A stretch of DNA of 64,000 nt from Lutibacter flavus (lineage in GTDB: Bacteria > Bacteroidota > Bacteroidia > Flavobacteriales > Flavobacteriaceae). Made by a program: the position numbers and the translations under genes. Numbering within the stretch: position 1 is the first letter of the stretch; each line of letters begins with the position of its first letter. The notes under the pieces are model-generated. The model did not search any database and had not been told where the DNA came from. It saw only the letters and a program-made list of their open reading frames with translations. Positions 54,548-63,329 of this stretch are shown one piece after another. The stretch covers positions 915,754 through 979,753 of the forward strand of contig NZ_FZNX01000001.1 of NCBI RefSeq assembly GCF_900188355.1. The letters run 5' to 3'.

Positions 54548-55936
54548 CTAAGTACCTCTAAAAAACAAAACTGTACTAATTGTTTTAATTACAATTTTAA
54601 AATCCATTAATAAGTTACGTTCTTTAATATAATAAAGATCATATCGAAGCTTTACGAATTGCTCTTCTTTGGTACTTGCATAAGGATATTCCACTTGAGC
54701 CCAACCTGTTAATCCAGGTTTAATTACGTTTCTAATCGTATAGAAAGGAAAATTTTCACTTAATTCTTCAACAAATTCCGGACGTTCAGGTCTGGGACCA
54801 ATAATACTCATATCGCCCTTTAAAATATTTATAAATTGAGGAACTTCATCAAGTCTGGTTCTTCTTAAAAATTTACCAAATTTTGTAATTCTATTGTCAT
54901 TTTTAACTGCCCAAACTGCACCAGATTTTTCGGCATTTGAAATCATGGTACGCAATTTTATTATTTTAAATAACTCACCTCCTTTACCAACACGTTCCTG
55001 ATAATAAAATAATCTACCTTTATTCCAAAGTAAATTTCCAATTAGTACAAAAGGAATTATCATAATAAAAAATAAAATTCCAAATACAGCTCCAATAACA
55101 TCAAATGCTCTATGAAAAATTAAATAAGCTCTATTTTGCTGACTATTACTAAATGTTAAATGATTATAAAAACTTTCGTTTAAATGTGTTTCAGGAATTT
55201 TTTTAGATATAGATTCAACAAACTCCTCAGAACTAGTGATATGATACCCCTTTTTAAAAAGCGAAATTAATTGTGGCGTGTATTTATTTGTAAACTCATT
55301 TTTATGATAATTATCTACAACAATTTCAGATATATGGTGAGTTAAAACTAGCTCATTTAAGGAGGTGTTTTCTACATTAAAACGCTGAATTGACTGATCT
55401 AAAATTGGTTCTGAACAAATATAACCAACAATAAAATTATCAGGAGCTTTGGTTTTTATCAATTCGACTAATTTAAAAATTTCCTCTTTATTTGATCCTA
55501 TTATTATAATACGATTAAAAAAAAGTGGTGAAAATATAAATTGTATGTAGGCCAACCTCCAAACATAAACAGATGCAGTTATTGCAACAAATAAATAAAT
55601 TACTTGCATTCTGTTTTCTGGCAATACAGGAGTAATTATTGGTGTGAAAATATAAAATAAGGTTGTGAAAATTCCAGTTAAAATAGCACTTCTTAAAACC
55701 AGGTATTTATCATTGGCAATTTTTAAATTATACATTTCAAAAATTTGACCCAATAACAGTAAATACCCTGCTAAAATTAGCATCCATTTATAAATGTTCT
55801 CATTTGTGCTATTAAAATAATGAAAGTCAAAAATAAATGACATAATTGCCAATCCTTCTATTGCAAAAACAACATCAAAAACACGCAATAATAATTTACG
55901 TTCCGAAATTGAAAAGCTGTTGTTCTTTGGGGGCAT
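54548..55936 (-). CDS. Polyprenyl glycosylphosphotransferase starting surface polysaccharide synthesis
   Basis: This 462-residue enzyme transfers a sugar phosphate to undecaprenyl phosphate, the first step of surface polysaccharide repeat-unit assembly. The N-terminal half has four or five transmembrane segments and a nucleotide-binding-like soluble domain (RIIIIGSNKEEIFKLVE). The C-terminal catalytic domain is of the WcaJ/WbaP type, with YYQERVGKGGELFKIIKLRTM near residue 310, FLRRTRLDEVPQFINILKGD, IGPRPERPEF and GLTGWAQVEYPY. The sugar is not predictable. It is last in the minus-strand cluster and shares one base with the preceding gene; its stop abuts the inverted-repeat element. Confidence 0.92.
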   Translation of the reverse strand: MPPKNNSFSISERKLLLRVFDVVFAIEGLAIMSFIFDFHYFNSTNENIYKWMLILAGYLLLLGQIFEMYNLKIANDKYLVLRSAILTGIFTTLFYIFTPIITPVLPENRMQVIYLFVAITASVYVWRLAYIQFIFSPLFFNRIIIIGSNKEEIFKLVELIKTKAPDNFIVGYICSEPILDQSIQRFNVENTSLNELVLTHHISEIVVDNYHKNEFTNKYTPQLISLFKKGYHITSSEEFVESISKKIPETHLNESFYNHLTFSNSQQNRAYLIFHRAFDVIGAVFGILFFIMIIPFVLIGNLLWNKGRLFYYQERVGKGGELFKIIKLRTMISNAEKSGAVWAVKNDNRITKFGKFLRRTRLDEVPQFINILKGDMSIIGPRPERPEFVEELSENFPFYTIRNVIKPGLTGWAQVEYPYASTKEEQFVKLRYDLYYIKERNLLMDFKIVIKTISTVLFFRGT

Positions 55937-57150
55937 TAAAATAGTTTTAGATATTTATCACTTAAATATCCAAAGTTATGATATTTTCTAACATATATAA
56001 GCCCATTTTCACCAATTCCTTCTAATTTTTTAGTTGACATTTTTTGTAATTCTAAAATACCCTCTACAATTGCTTTTCCACTCTCTGGTAATACTGTTAT
56101 TCCACAATTAGACAATTCAACTGGGCTTTTAATAAAATTAGATGATTCTAAAACCGGTTTGGAAGCGAGCATATAGTCAAAATACTTATTTGAGGAAACA
56201 CCATAATCAAATAAAGGGGTATCGTTTCTGCCAACAAAACAAACATTAAAATGTTTTAAAATGCTTTGAACCTGACCTTTATTAATTTTATCTATAAATG
56301 TGATATTTAAATTTCCTGCTGTCTTTTGCATTAAACTTTTCTTTAAGTAACCGTTTCCTACTAAAACAAAATGAACTTCCTTATTTTGAACCATTAAAAT
56401 AGATGCTTCAATTAAATACTCCAATGCATTTGCCATTCCCATAGTTCCTGTGTATCCAATTATAAATTTATTATTGGGTATTTGTTTTATTATTGAGTCT
56501 GGCAAAGACTCTTTTAAAAGTAATTTTTCATCTATTCCATTCGAAATCCAATTAAATTTTGATGCATCTCCAGATATTTTATTAATATAAGAACTAGCGT
56601 TAGGAAGCAAGGATACAATGTTATCCGATTTTTTATATCCTTTTTTTTCTATCCAACTCATTAAAATTATCATAGGATGAAATTTTGAATATCCAGATAA
56701 ATACATTGGAGTTAGAGGCCATAAATCTCTAATTTCAAACAATAATTTTTTAGAATTAAATTTTTTCTTTAAATAAATTCCAGATAAAATTGGAAAAATT
56801 GGCATTGAAGAAACTATAATATTAGATGGCTTTTCTAACAAGGAACTTTTTAAAAACAGTACTTTAAAAGCAAATACAATCATACTCCACAATTTAAAAA
56901 TACTTCCCCCATCATATGGTGGTATTTTTACCCAACAAAATGTAATATTTTCTTCAATTTCTTCAAGTGTAAATGTTTTGTTAGAGATCTTTGGTTGATT
57001 AATAAAAAGGTGATTGTATGAACCTGAAATTATTTTAACCTTATACCCTTTTGAAATCCAGTATTTTGAAAAATTAAAATGGCGTTCTCCCCAACCAGAA
57101 TCTGGTTTTCCAGCAGTTTGATTTATTATCCAAATAACTTTTTTACTCAT
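55936..57150 (-). CDS. Glycosyltransferase family 4 (WbuB-like)
   Basis: This 404-residue GT-B enzyme adds a sugar to the growing lipid-linked oligosaccharide. Its N-terminal lobe begins KVIWIINQTAGKPDSGWGERHFNFSK, with the glycine and Arg-His elements of WbuB-like enzymes, and carries LLFEIRDLWPLTPM. The C-terminal lobe has IGYTGTMGMANALEYLIEA and the nucleotide-sugar site near FDYGVSSNKYFDYMLASKPV (about residue 320). It overlaps the upstream CapK-like gene by 8 nt. Donor and acceptor are unknown. Confidence 0.88.
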   Translation of the reverse strand: MSKKVIWIINQTAGKPDSGWGERHFNFSKYWISKGYKVKIISGSYNHLFINQPKISNKTFTLEEIEENITFCWVKIPPYDGGSIFKLWSMIVFAFKVLFLKSSLLEKPSNIIVSSMPIFPILSGIYLKKKFNSKKLLFEIRDLWPLTPMYLSGYSKFHPMIILMSWIEKKGYKKSDNIVSLLPNASSYINKISGDASKFNWISNGIDEKLLLKESLPDSIIKQIPNNKFIIGYTGTMGMANALEYLIEASILMVQNKEVHFVLVGNGYLKKSLMQKTAGNLNITFIDKINKGQVQSILKHFNVCFVGRNDTPLFDYGVSSNKYFDYMLASKPVLESSNFIKSPVELSNCGITVLPESGKAIVEGILELQKMSTKKLEGIGENGLIYVRKYHNFGYLSDKYLKLF

Positions 57151-58516
57151 TCCTCAGATTTGAAATTACTGCCTTAAATTTACCGTTTTTTGTTCTTTCG
57201 ATTTCTAAAACATACTCAAAAATAATACTTAAACCTCCAAGTTGACTTGTTATTCGTTGTTTAATTAATTTTTCATTATTTGTGTCAAACGATTTTTCTA
57301 CAACTAATTTAACTATAATTTCTTCAAGTGAAAGTTGTATTACTTGACTCATAACTAAATACGGAATATTTATAAAAACACTGTGAAAACGAACCATTTG
57401 TTGCCCATTTCTACCAATTATAACATCTTCAACTCTGCCTTCTATTTCATCAATTTTAAGCATTGCATTATTTTGTTCTTTTGCAATTTTAACCTGATCC
57501 CCTATTCTGTATCGAATCAATGGTTGATCATAATTTAAAAAACCTGTCGCAATAACTTCTCCCATTTCTCCATTATTTACATATTTCCCTTTTGAATCAA
57601 TAACTTCCATAATCCCAGAATCCATACTAAATAATAGCTCTCCTTTATTATTTTCAGAAATTAAACCACAAGCCTCCACGCCGCTATACGCATCAAATAC
57701 TTTACATTTAAAGGCTTCTTCAATAGTTTCTCTCATTTTATAAGTTAATTTTTCACTGGATGTTAAAACAGCTTTTAACTTTGGAGTTTTCAATTCAAGT
57801 TTTAAAATACTTTTTGCCAACAAATAAATACTCATTGCATAGCCAACTAAATATTTGCTTTGTGAATCAAACAATCCTTTTACATAATCTGTAGCCGTTG
57901 ATTCAGAAATATGGTAAGCTGAAAAATACGCTTGAGATTCTGCCTTATTATATCTGTAAAATGGTTTTTTAGTTTTAGAATTTGATAAAACTTTCCTACC
58001 GCCAATCATAGCTCTTGGCATTTTATAATGTACTCCTGACCAATTTCTAACGCGCACTTCATAAAGCGCTGACCAAGTTTGATGAAATTTTCTGCTTAAA
58101 TAAATACTTGTAGGTGTTCCGCTACTTCCACTACTAAAATAAAATTTTCCTTTTTCTTTTTTAGCTGATAACAATTGAGAAGTCCCATATTTTCTTAATT
58201 CATCTTTTTCTAAAAATGGTAATTTTTTTAAATCCTCTAATTCAAATTTCTCAAAATCACTTAACTCAAAGCCATTTTTTTTGTATAATTTTTCATAAAA
58301 TGGAACTGTAGTAAATGCATGAATAAGTAATTTTCGAAGTTCCAAGGTTTGATAATTATGCCATTCACTTTCAGAGTAATTATCATGAACTCTAAACTTT
58401 TCTAGTTTATTTTTGAAACAACCACTAAAACGTCTATTCTTCCAATAATATCCATACATAGAAAGCATCATATTTTGAATAAAAACTGGAGAAACAGAAT
58501 AAATTTTATTTAACAT
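57143..58516 (-). CDS. CapK/PaaK-like adenylate-forming protein
   Basis: This 457-residue protein resembles the CapK branch of the phenylacetate-CoA ligase family, often found in capsule gene clusters. The ATP-binding loop is FYFSSGSSGTPTSIYLSRK near residue 131, and DAYSGVEACGLISE near 270 and LIRYRIGDQVKI near 336 are the other adenylate-forming motifs. Such proteins are thought to activate an acid that decorates the polysaccharide, but no substrate is proven. It lies between two glycosyltransferase genes and overlaps the next by 8 nt. Confidence 0.82.
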   Translation of the reverse strand: MLNKIYSVSPVFIQNMMLSMYGYYWKNRRFSGCFKNKLEKFRVHDNYSESEWHNYQTLELRKLLIHAFTTVPFYEKLYKKNGFELSDFEKFELEDLKKLPFLEKDELRKYGTSQLLSAKKEKGKFYFSSGSSGTPTSIYLSRKFHQTWSALYEVRVRNWSGVHYKMPRAMIGGRKVLSNSKTKKPFYRYNKAESQAYFSAYHISESTATDYVKGLFDSQSKYLVGYAMSIYLLAKSILKLELKTPKLKAVLTSSEKLTYKMRETIEEAFKCKVFDAYSGVEACGLISENNKGELLFSMDSGIMEVIDSKGKYVNNGEMGEVIATGFLNYDQPLIRYRIGDQVKIAKEQNNAMLKIDEIEGRVEDVIIGRNGQQMVRFHSVFINIPYLVMSQVIQLSLEEIIVKLVVEKSFDTNNEKLIKQRITSQLGGLSIIFEYVLEIERTKNGKFKAVISNLRNE

Positions 58517-58523
58517 TAATAAT

Positions 58524-59537
58524 TTATTTCAAAAGATTGTACCATTGAACTTTGATTTTTTCTATATCAAATTGTTCTGAAAATAAACGAGCTGATAAAG
58601 ATAATCGATTCGCTTCATCCGGATTATTTAAAATATTAATAATAGCATTTGCCATTTCTTGTTCATCATTCGCAGAAACTAAAATTCCATTTTCTTTATT
58701 CTTAATCAAATACGGAATACCTCCAACATTTGTTGAAATTATTGGCAGTCCTAAAGCCATCGCTTCAAGCAGACTCACTGGCATATTATCTATATTTGTA
58801 GTATTTATAAAGATATCATATTCATTTGAAAGTTGATGCCAATCTTCTTTTTTAAGAACCCCCGTAAATTTGATGTTTTCAGTCAAATTTAATTTATCAA
58901 CCAATAATTGAACTTCCTCAAAAGTACCATCCTTAGTTGGACCAACCATACATAATTTTGCGTTTTCGAATTGTTTTTTTACTAAATTCAATACTTTAAC
59001 AGCTAATAAAGGATTGTATGTTTTATCAAAAGCCCTAACCCATAATATTTTTGGGCTTAAATGCTGTCTTTCTTTAAAATTATATTCTTTTATAGGGATA
59101 CTATTTGGAATGTACTCAGTTTTATATCCTCGAGCACTAAACTCTTTTTGTAAATATATTGAAGGTGATATGTTCTTATATGAATTTTTAAAAATTAACT
59201 TAGACGTGAACTTTGAATTTTCTATTCTAAAAGGTAAATTTCCTCCGTGCAAAATTGGAATATATTTAATGTTTAATAATCGAGCAAATTGAGAAATCAC
59301 AAAAGCATAATAAAAATTTAATGTACTAAAAGTATCTATTAATAGTACATCTACTTTATTTCTATTCTTAAGAACACATATAACCATATCAAATAATCTC
59401 AATATTTTATTTGATTTATCGGAAGAAACAGTTACAGAAAATCCTTGTTGTAGTAACAATTCAGTTAATGTAGCCATTGTAGAATTGTATGCTGTTTTTT
59501 TAGTTAAATTATTTCCTATGTATACTATTCTTTTCAT
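58524..59537 (-). CDS. Glycosyltransferase family 4
   Basis: This 337-residue GT-B enzyme has an N-terminal lobe starting MKRIVYIGNNLTKKTAYNSTMATLTELL and a C-terminal lobe with ILWVRAFDKTYNPLLAVKVL, FTGVLKKEDW and the donor-site E-x7-E region in NMPVSLLEAMALGLPIISTNVGG. Sugar specificity cannot be predicted. An earlier in-frame TTG at 59546 would add three residues; the ATG at 59537 is the more likely start. Either way the gene overlaps the 3' end of the O-antigen-ligase-like gene by about 29 bp, so the two are closely coupled. Confidence 0.88.
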   Translation of the reverse strand: MKRIVYIGNNLTKKTAYNSTMATLTELLLQQGFSVTVSSDKSNKILRLFDMVICVLKNRNKVDVLLIDTFSTLNFYYAFVISQFARLLNIKYIPILHGGNLPFRIENSKFTSKLIFKNSYKNISPSIYLQKEFSARGYKTEYIPNSIPIKEYNFKERQHLSPKILWVRAFDKTYNPLLAVKVLNLVKKQFENAKLCMVGPTKDGTFEEVQLLVDKLNLTENIKFTGVLKKEDWHQLSNEYDIFINTTNIDNMPVSLLEAMALGLPIISTNVGGIPYLIKNKENGILVSANDEQEMANAIINILNNPDEANRLSLSARLFSEQFDIEKIKVQWYNLLK

Positions 59538-60852
59538 CTTTTGCAATTGTTACAAGGCTTAAACCATATATAAAGGCAGGAAATGCAACTCTCATTGCAG
59601 AATGGTTAATAGTAAAGAACCAAAATACTAAGAATGCGCTTAAAAGAGCTCTAAAAATTAGAGGTTGCCTTAAAATATGTTTCAAAGGAATAACTAATAA
59701 CAATATTAATATAACCAAACCAATCACACCATGTTCACTTAATAATCTACTCAATTCATTATGGGAAGCTGCTACAATTCCTTGCTCTTCCATCCGTTCA
59801 TATTTTGAACCTCCAACACCAATTCCAAAAAAAGGGTGTTCATAAAAATTATCCAATTCACTTTTAAATAAATCTATTCTACCAGTTGTAATATCATCTT
59901 TAGTAACTCCTGCTGCATTTTTATTGGTATATCTGTTTTCAAGCATACCACCGGTTAAATTTGATGTATAAATCCAAAGAGCAACTCCACTTAATACAAT
60001 AATACCCCCATATTTAACAATATTTTTAAATTTATCTTTTGAAGCAGCAATATAATAAAAAACAAAAAATGTTATTGCTATAAATGCGGTTAACATGCCT
60101 CCTCTAGAAAATGTGATTAACCCTCTAAATACCAGATATATAAAAACAAACACATCTACAAACAGCACAAAAAATACGCGCTTTTTAAAAAACAGAAATA
60201 CTGCAAAAATAAAAACTCCAAATCCTAGTAAAGTTGCAACTTGATTGGGACCAAAACCTCCAGATGCCATAATATTTGCAGCACCTCCAAAACTTATATC
60301 TTGAAAATCAGGTGTTTTAAAATATAAAAAACTTAACATAGAAATAATTGGTAATCCCGCTACAAATAACACATCCAAAATAGTAGACAAGGTTATTTTT
60401 CTTTTATAAAAATAAATTGAAGCAACTCCTAATAAAACTGGTCCACTTAAATTAAAAGCGATTGCCGTTCTAATTGATTCATTAAAAGGAATATCCACAA
60501 AAGCAATTCCAATAAGCAACAATAAAATGTAAATTAAATAACTTACAGATATATGATGTTTTTTTGTCTCAATATAAAGTCCAAAAAATAAAAAAAGTAA
60601 AACTGAATATTTTGGTAATTCATGAAAAACCATACTACCAGCCATTCTAAAAAGCACTTCACCTCCAACTAAATAGGCACTCCAAAATATGGCTTCATTA
60701 TACTTGTTCTCAGATTTATAAATTGAGAAAACACCTATTACAACAATTAATAATGAATAGTATTTAGTAATAGATCCCGATAATAATAAAACTCCTAAAA
60801 CAAGATGAAATAAGGCTAAATAAAAACGCGTATATTTTGAAAAACTAATCAA
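59509..60852 (-). CDS. O-antigen ligase/polymerase-family membrane protein
   Basis: This 447-residue integral membrane protein has about eleven or twelve hydrophobic segments. A large outer loop contains GRIDLFKSELDNFYEHPFFGIGVGGSKYE and then ASHNELSRLLSEHGVIGL, the pattern of the Wzy_C/WaaL family (an Arg in the loop and the His near SHNE). Such proteins either polymerise repeat units (Wzy) or ligate glycans to a lipid carrier (WaaL); the sequence alone does not decide which. The cluster's other genes suit a Wzy-type role. It overlaps both neighbouring glycosyltransferase genes. Confidence 0.87.
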   Translation of the reverse strand: MISFSKYTRFYLALFHLVLGVLLLSGSITKYYSLLIVVIGVFSIYKSENKYNEAIFWSAYLVGGEVLFRMAGSMVFHELPKYSVLLFLFFGLYIETKKHHISVSYLIYILLLLIGIAFVDIPFNESIRTAIAFNLSGPVLLGVASIYFYKRKITLSTILDVLFVAGLPIISMLSFLYFKTPDFQDISFGGAANIMASGGFGPNQVATLLGFGVFIFAVFLFFKKRVFFVLFVDVFVFIYLVFRGLITFSRGGMLTAFIAITFFVFYYIAASKDKFKNIVKYGGIIVLSGVALWIYTSNLTGGMLENRYTNKNAAGVTKDDITTGRIDLFKSELDNFYEHPFFGIGVGGSKYERMEEQGIVAASHNELSRLLSEHGVIGLVILILLLVIPLKHILRQPLIFRALLSAFLVFWFFTINHSAMRVAFPAFIYGLSLVTIAKDEKNSIHRK

Positions 60853-61939
60853 ATTGATAAATTTTTATTAATTTTTTCAGAAAACTTTCTTCTGAAAATT
60901 CTGTTTTAATCTTATTAAAAAAAATTTTACCAAAAGTGCTACGATTTAATTCATTTTCAATTAAATACATCAAACCATCTGCCAATTCTTTTTCATTTTT
61001 TGAATGAACCATCATACCACTTTTCATATGTTCTATAACCTGAGAACAATCTCCAACATTTGTAACAACAACTGGTAAAGACGCCAAACCATATTCTAAC
61101 AATGATACTGGTAACCCTTCTGATTTGGAACTCAATACCCCTATTGTTGTTTGTTCTAGTATATGATAAATATCCAAACGACTACCATACAAAAATACAG
61201 CGTTTTCTAATCCTTCTTCTTTTATAAAAGATTTTATTTTATCTGAATATTCATCATATAAATCCAATCCAACTAAATGTAAGGTCCAATTATTTAAATC
61301 GTTTTCAATAAGTTTAATGGCTTTTAATAAGTTTAAATGATCTTTTTGAGGTCTTAAGTTTGCTAAACAAATTATCCTTTTTCCATTAGTCCCTTTTAAT
61401 ACTGTTTCAATTTTAATTCTATTATTTAATGTTGCAAAATTCGGCAGATAAAATCTATTTTTAGTGTTCAATTTCTTTAAAGACCAATCAAATAATAGTT
61501 TATTTACAGCAATAGTGCTATTAAAAAAATAAGAACAAACTTTTAAAGCAACTGATTTTCTATTTGTTAAAGATTCACTAGATCCGTAATGATCGTGCCA
61601 AACAACATTCAAAAAAGGGTTTATCAATTTTAATTGTACAGCAATAAAAAATGAAGACGAATGGGCATGAATAGTATTAATTTGATGAGATTTAGCATAT
61701 GAATTTAATTTTAAAATTGCTTTTAAATCTAAACTTCTTTTTTTATTCAAAAACAAATAACCAACACCTTTTACTATGCTGTTTTTTAAATCACCTTCTT
61801 TACGAGTTACGCATAAATGAGAATTTACTCCAATCTTATTTAATCCATTTGCTATATTTACAGCCATCATTTCAGCTCCTCCAGGATTTAGAGAATCTAT
61901 GATTTGAATAACTTTTAGCTCATTAACTAATTTCGTCAT
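60845..61939 (-). CDS. Glycosyltransferase family 4
   Basis: This 364-residue enzyme begins with a typical GT4 loop, VIQIIDSLNPGGAEMMAVNIANG, and continues with NTIHAHSSSFFIAVQLKL and VVWHDHYGSSE. The donor lobe has RIICLANLRPQKDHLNLLKAI and KSEGLPVSLLEYGLASLPVVVTNVGD (as a location marker near 273-298), with the two Glu of the E-x7-E motif. Specificity is not known. It overlaps the O-antigen-ligase-like gene by 8 nt. About 76 bp separate it from the next upstream gene, and that gap carries a remnant of a repeat. Confidence 0.88.
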   Translation of the reverse strand: MTKLVNELKVIQIIDSLNPGGAEMMAVNIANGLNKIGVNSHLCVTRKEGDLKNSIVKGVGYLFLNKKRSLDLKAILKLNSYAKSHQINTIHAHSSSFFIAVQLKLINPFLNVVWHDHYGSSESLTNRKSVALKVCSYFFNSTIAVNKLLFDWSLKKLNTKNRFYLPNFATLNNRIKIETVLKGTNGKRIICLANLRPQKDHLNLLKAIKLIENDLNNWTLHLVGLDLYDEYSDKIKSFIKEEGLENAVFLYGSRLDIYHILEQTTIGVLSSKSEGLPVSLLEYGLASLPVVVTNVGDCSQVIEHMKSGMMVHSKNEKELADGLMYLIENELNRSTFGKIFFNKIKTEFSEESFLKKLIKIYQFD

Positions 61940-61980
61940 GTCGGACTTTAATACTTTCTGTTTATTTTAACTACTCTTTA

Positions 61981-62015
61981 ATGAGATCCCCCAAGGCAAG
62001 CTGAGAACGAAGTTT
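61981..62015. repeat. Intergenic remnant of the REP-like sequence
   Basis: ATGAGATCCCCC followed by CAAGCTGAGAACGAAG resembles the cores inside the adjacent glycosyltransferase gene (62546 and 62630). It fills about half of the short gap between two co-directional genes. The match is partial. Confidence 0.4.
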
Positions 62016-63326
62016 TTAAACCAACAACTTCCCTACTTCTTTTTCAAACTTTTCCAAAGTGTATTGTCTAGACCATTCCATCGCTTTATCTACTTGTTCT
62101 TCGAATTTTTTAGGGTTATGAATATACGATTCAATAACTTCAACAATCTCATTAATACTTGGATTCACTATAGATCCTCTTTTATTATTTTCTAACATAT
62201 ATGAAATGCAAGATACATCACTTGTAATTGGTAAACAACCCCAAAACATAGCCTCTGCTACTACTTTTGGCCATCCTTCTGATTTTGATATAAATAATAA
62301 AAAATGTGCTTCTTTATAGGCTTTTTTAACGATTTCTTTATAAGTATTTCCATGTAATCTTACTTCGTTTTCTAGGGAGTTATCTAAAATATATTCTGTC
62401 AAATTAGTTCTTTCTATTCCTTCTCCATACATATCTAATTTTACTAGATATCCTTTTTTCTTTAATTCATGAATAACTTGAACACTTAATAAAGGCTGTT
62501 TTCCAGGAGTTAAACCACCAACAAATAGAAAGTTTAATTCAGCTTCATGAGATCCCCATTCAAGCTGTGAATGACGTTGTTCTTCGTTATCTTCAACTTG
62601 ATTGGAGATTTGTTCATTGTGCTCCATATCATGAGATGCCCAGTCAAGCTGGGATTGACGTTGTTCTTCGTCATTTAAAACTTGATCAAACGTATGTTCT
62701 TGAAATCCAGAAATATCCCTTACCATAATATCTTCAATCTCCAATTCTGAATAACTTGCTGTAAAAAAAGGAACAATATTCTTACTTTGTTTCGGCCATT
62801 TACCATAAACCAACACATTACAATTCTTAGTTAAAAAAGTATTGCTAACAATCCATTTTTGTAAACGGTAACTTAACGGTTGTTTGCTTTTAGGATCCCA
62901 ATTGCCAGCATACTTTACTGTTTTTGGTTTGGAAGGAAATAAAATTTGAACAAAACATCCTAATAAGCCAATATTACCTGGACAACGTAAATGAATATGA
63001 TCTGCCCATTGCATGGCGTTGTAGATTTGAAAACAAATTTTAGAGATTTTAAAAATTGCATTGATACCATTCTTCATTGAAGTAATATCAAAGGAAGGTA
63101 TTTTAATTAGTTCCAAATCGTCATCTCCAACTTGATTGAAGGTCTGTTTATTAAACCGATAGTTACTTTCTATTGAAGTAATATCTTCTTTAGAAAGAGG
63201 CGCAACAATTTGTACCTCATCTACATATTTTAACCACAAATTCATTTCACGAACATAGGGTTCGTAAGCAAAAATCCCTAGTTCATTTGATTTATGTTCA
63301 ACGTGCGTAATTATTACAAACTTCAT
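62016..63326 (-). CDS. Glycosyltransferase family 4 carrying an in-frame repeat-derived insertion
   Basis: This 436-residue protein is a GT-B glycosyltransferase of the surface polysaccharide cluster. The N-lobe contains ADHIHLRCPGNIGLLGC and KYAGNWDPKSKQPLSYRLQ, and the C-lobe starts LNFLFVGGLTPGKQPLLSVQV and has FISKSEGWPKVVAEAMFWG with the donor-site Glu pair. Between the lobes, residues about 208-263 are Glu/Gln/Ser/His-rich and contain two similar segments (EEQRQSQLDWASHDMEHN and EEQRHSQLEWGSHEAELN) encoded by REP-like DNA. This lies in the interdomain linker, where extra length may be tolerated. The frame is intact, so the protein may be active. It follows the GT2 gene by 3 nt. Confidence 0.85.
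   Translation of the reverse strand: MKFVIITHVEHKSNELGIFAYEPYVREMNLWLKYVDEVQIVAPLSKEDITSIESNYRFNKQTFNQVGDDDLELIKIPSFDITSMKNGINAIFKISKICFQIYNAMQWADHIHLRCPGNIGLLGCFVQILFPSKPKTVKYAGNWDPKSKQPLSYRLQKWIVSNTFLTKNCNVLVYGKWPKQSKNIVPFFTASYSELEIEDIMVRDISGFQEHTFDQVLNDEEQRQSQLDWASHDMEHNEQISNQVEDNEEQRHSQLEWGSHEAELNFLFVGGLTPGKQPLLSVQVIHELKKKGYLVKLDMYGEGIERTNLTEYILDNSLENEVRLHGNTYKEIVKKAYKEAHFLLFISKSEGWPKVVAEAMFWGCLPITSDVSCISYMLENNKRGSIVNPSINEIVEVIESYIHNPKKFEEQVDKAMEWSRQYTLEKFEKEVGKLLV
62546..62713 (-). repeat. Two REP-like 84-bp units inside a glycosyltransferase gene
   Basis: Units starting at 62546 and 62630 are 84 bp apart (28 codons). Each begins CATGAGAT, then a hairpin-like core (CCCAGTCAAGCTGGG in the second, decayed in the first), then TGACGTTGTTCTTCGT and ACTTGAT. 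The phase keeps the coding frame. Confidence 0.8.
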
Positions 63327-63329
63327 AGT

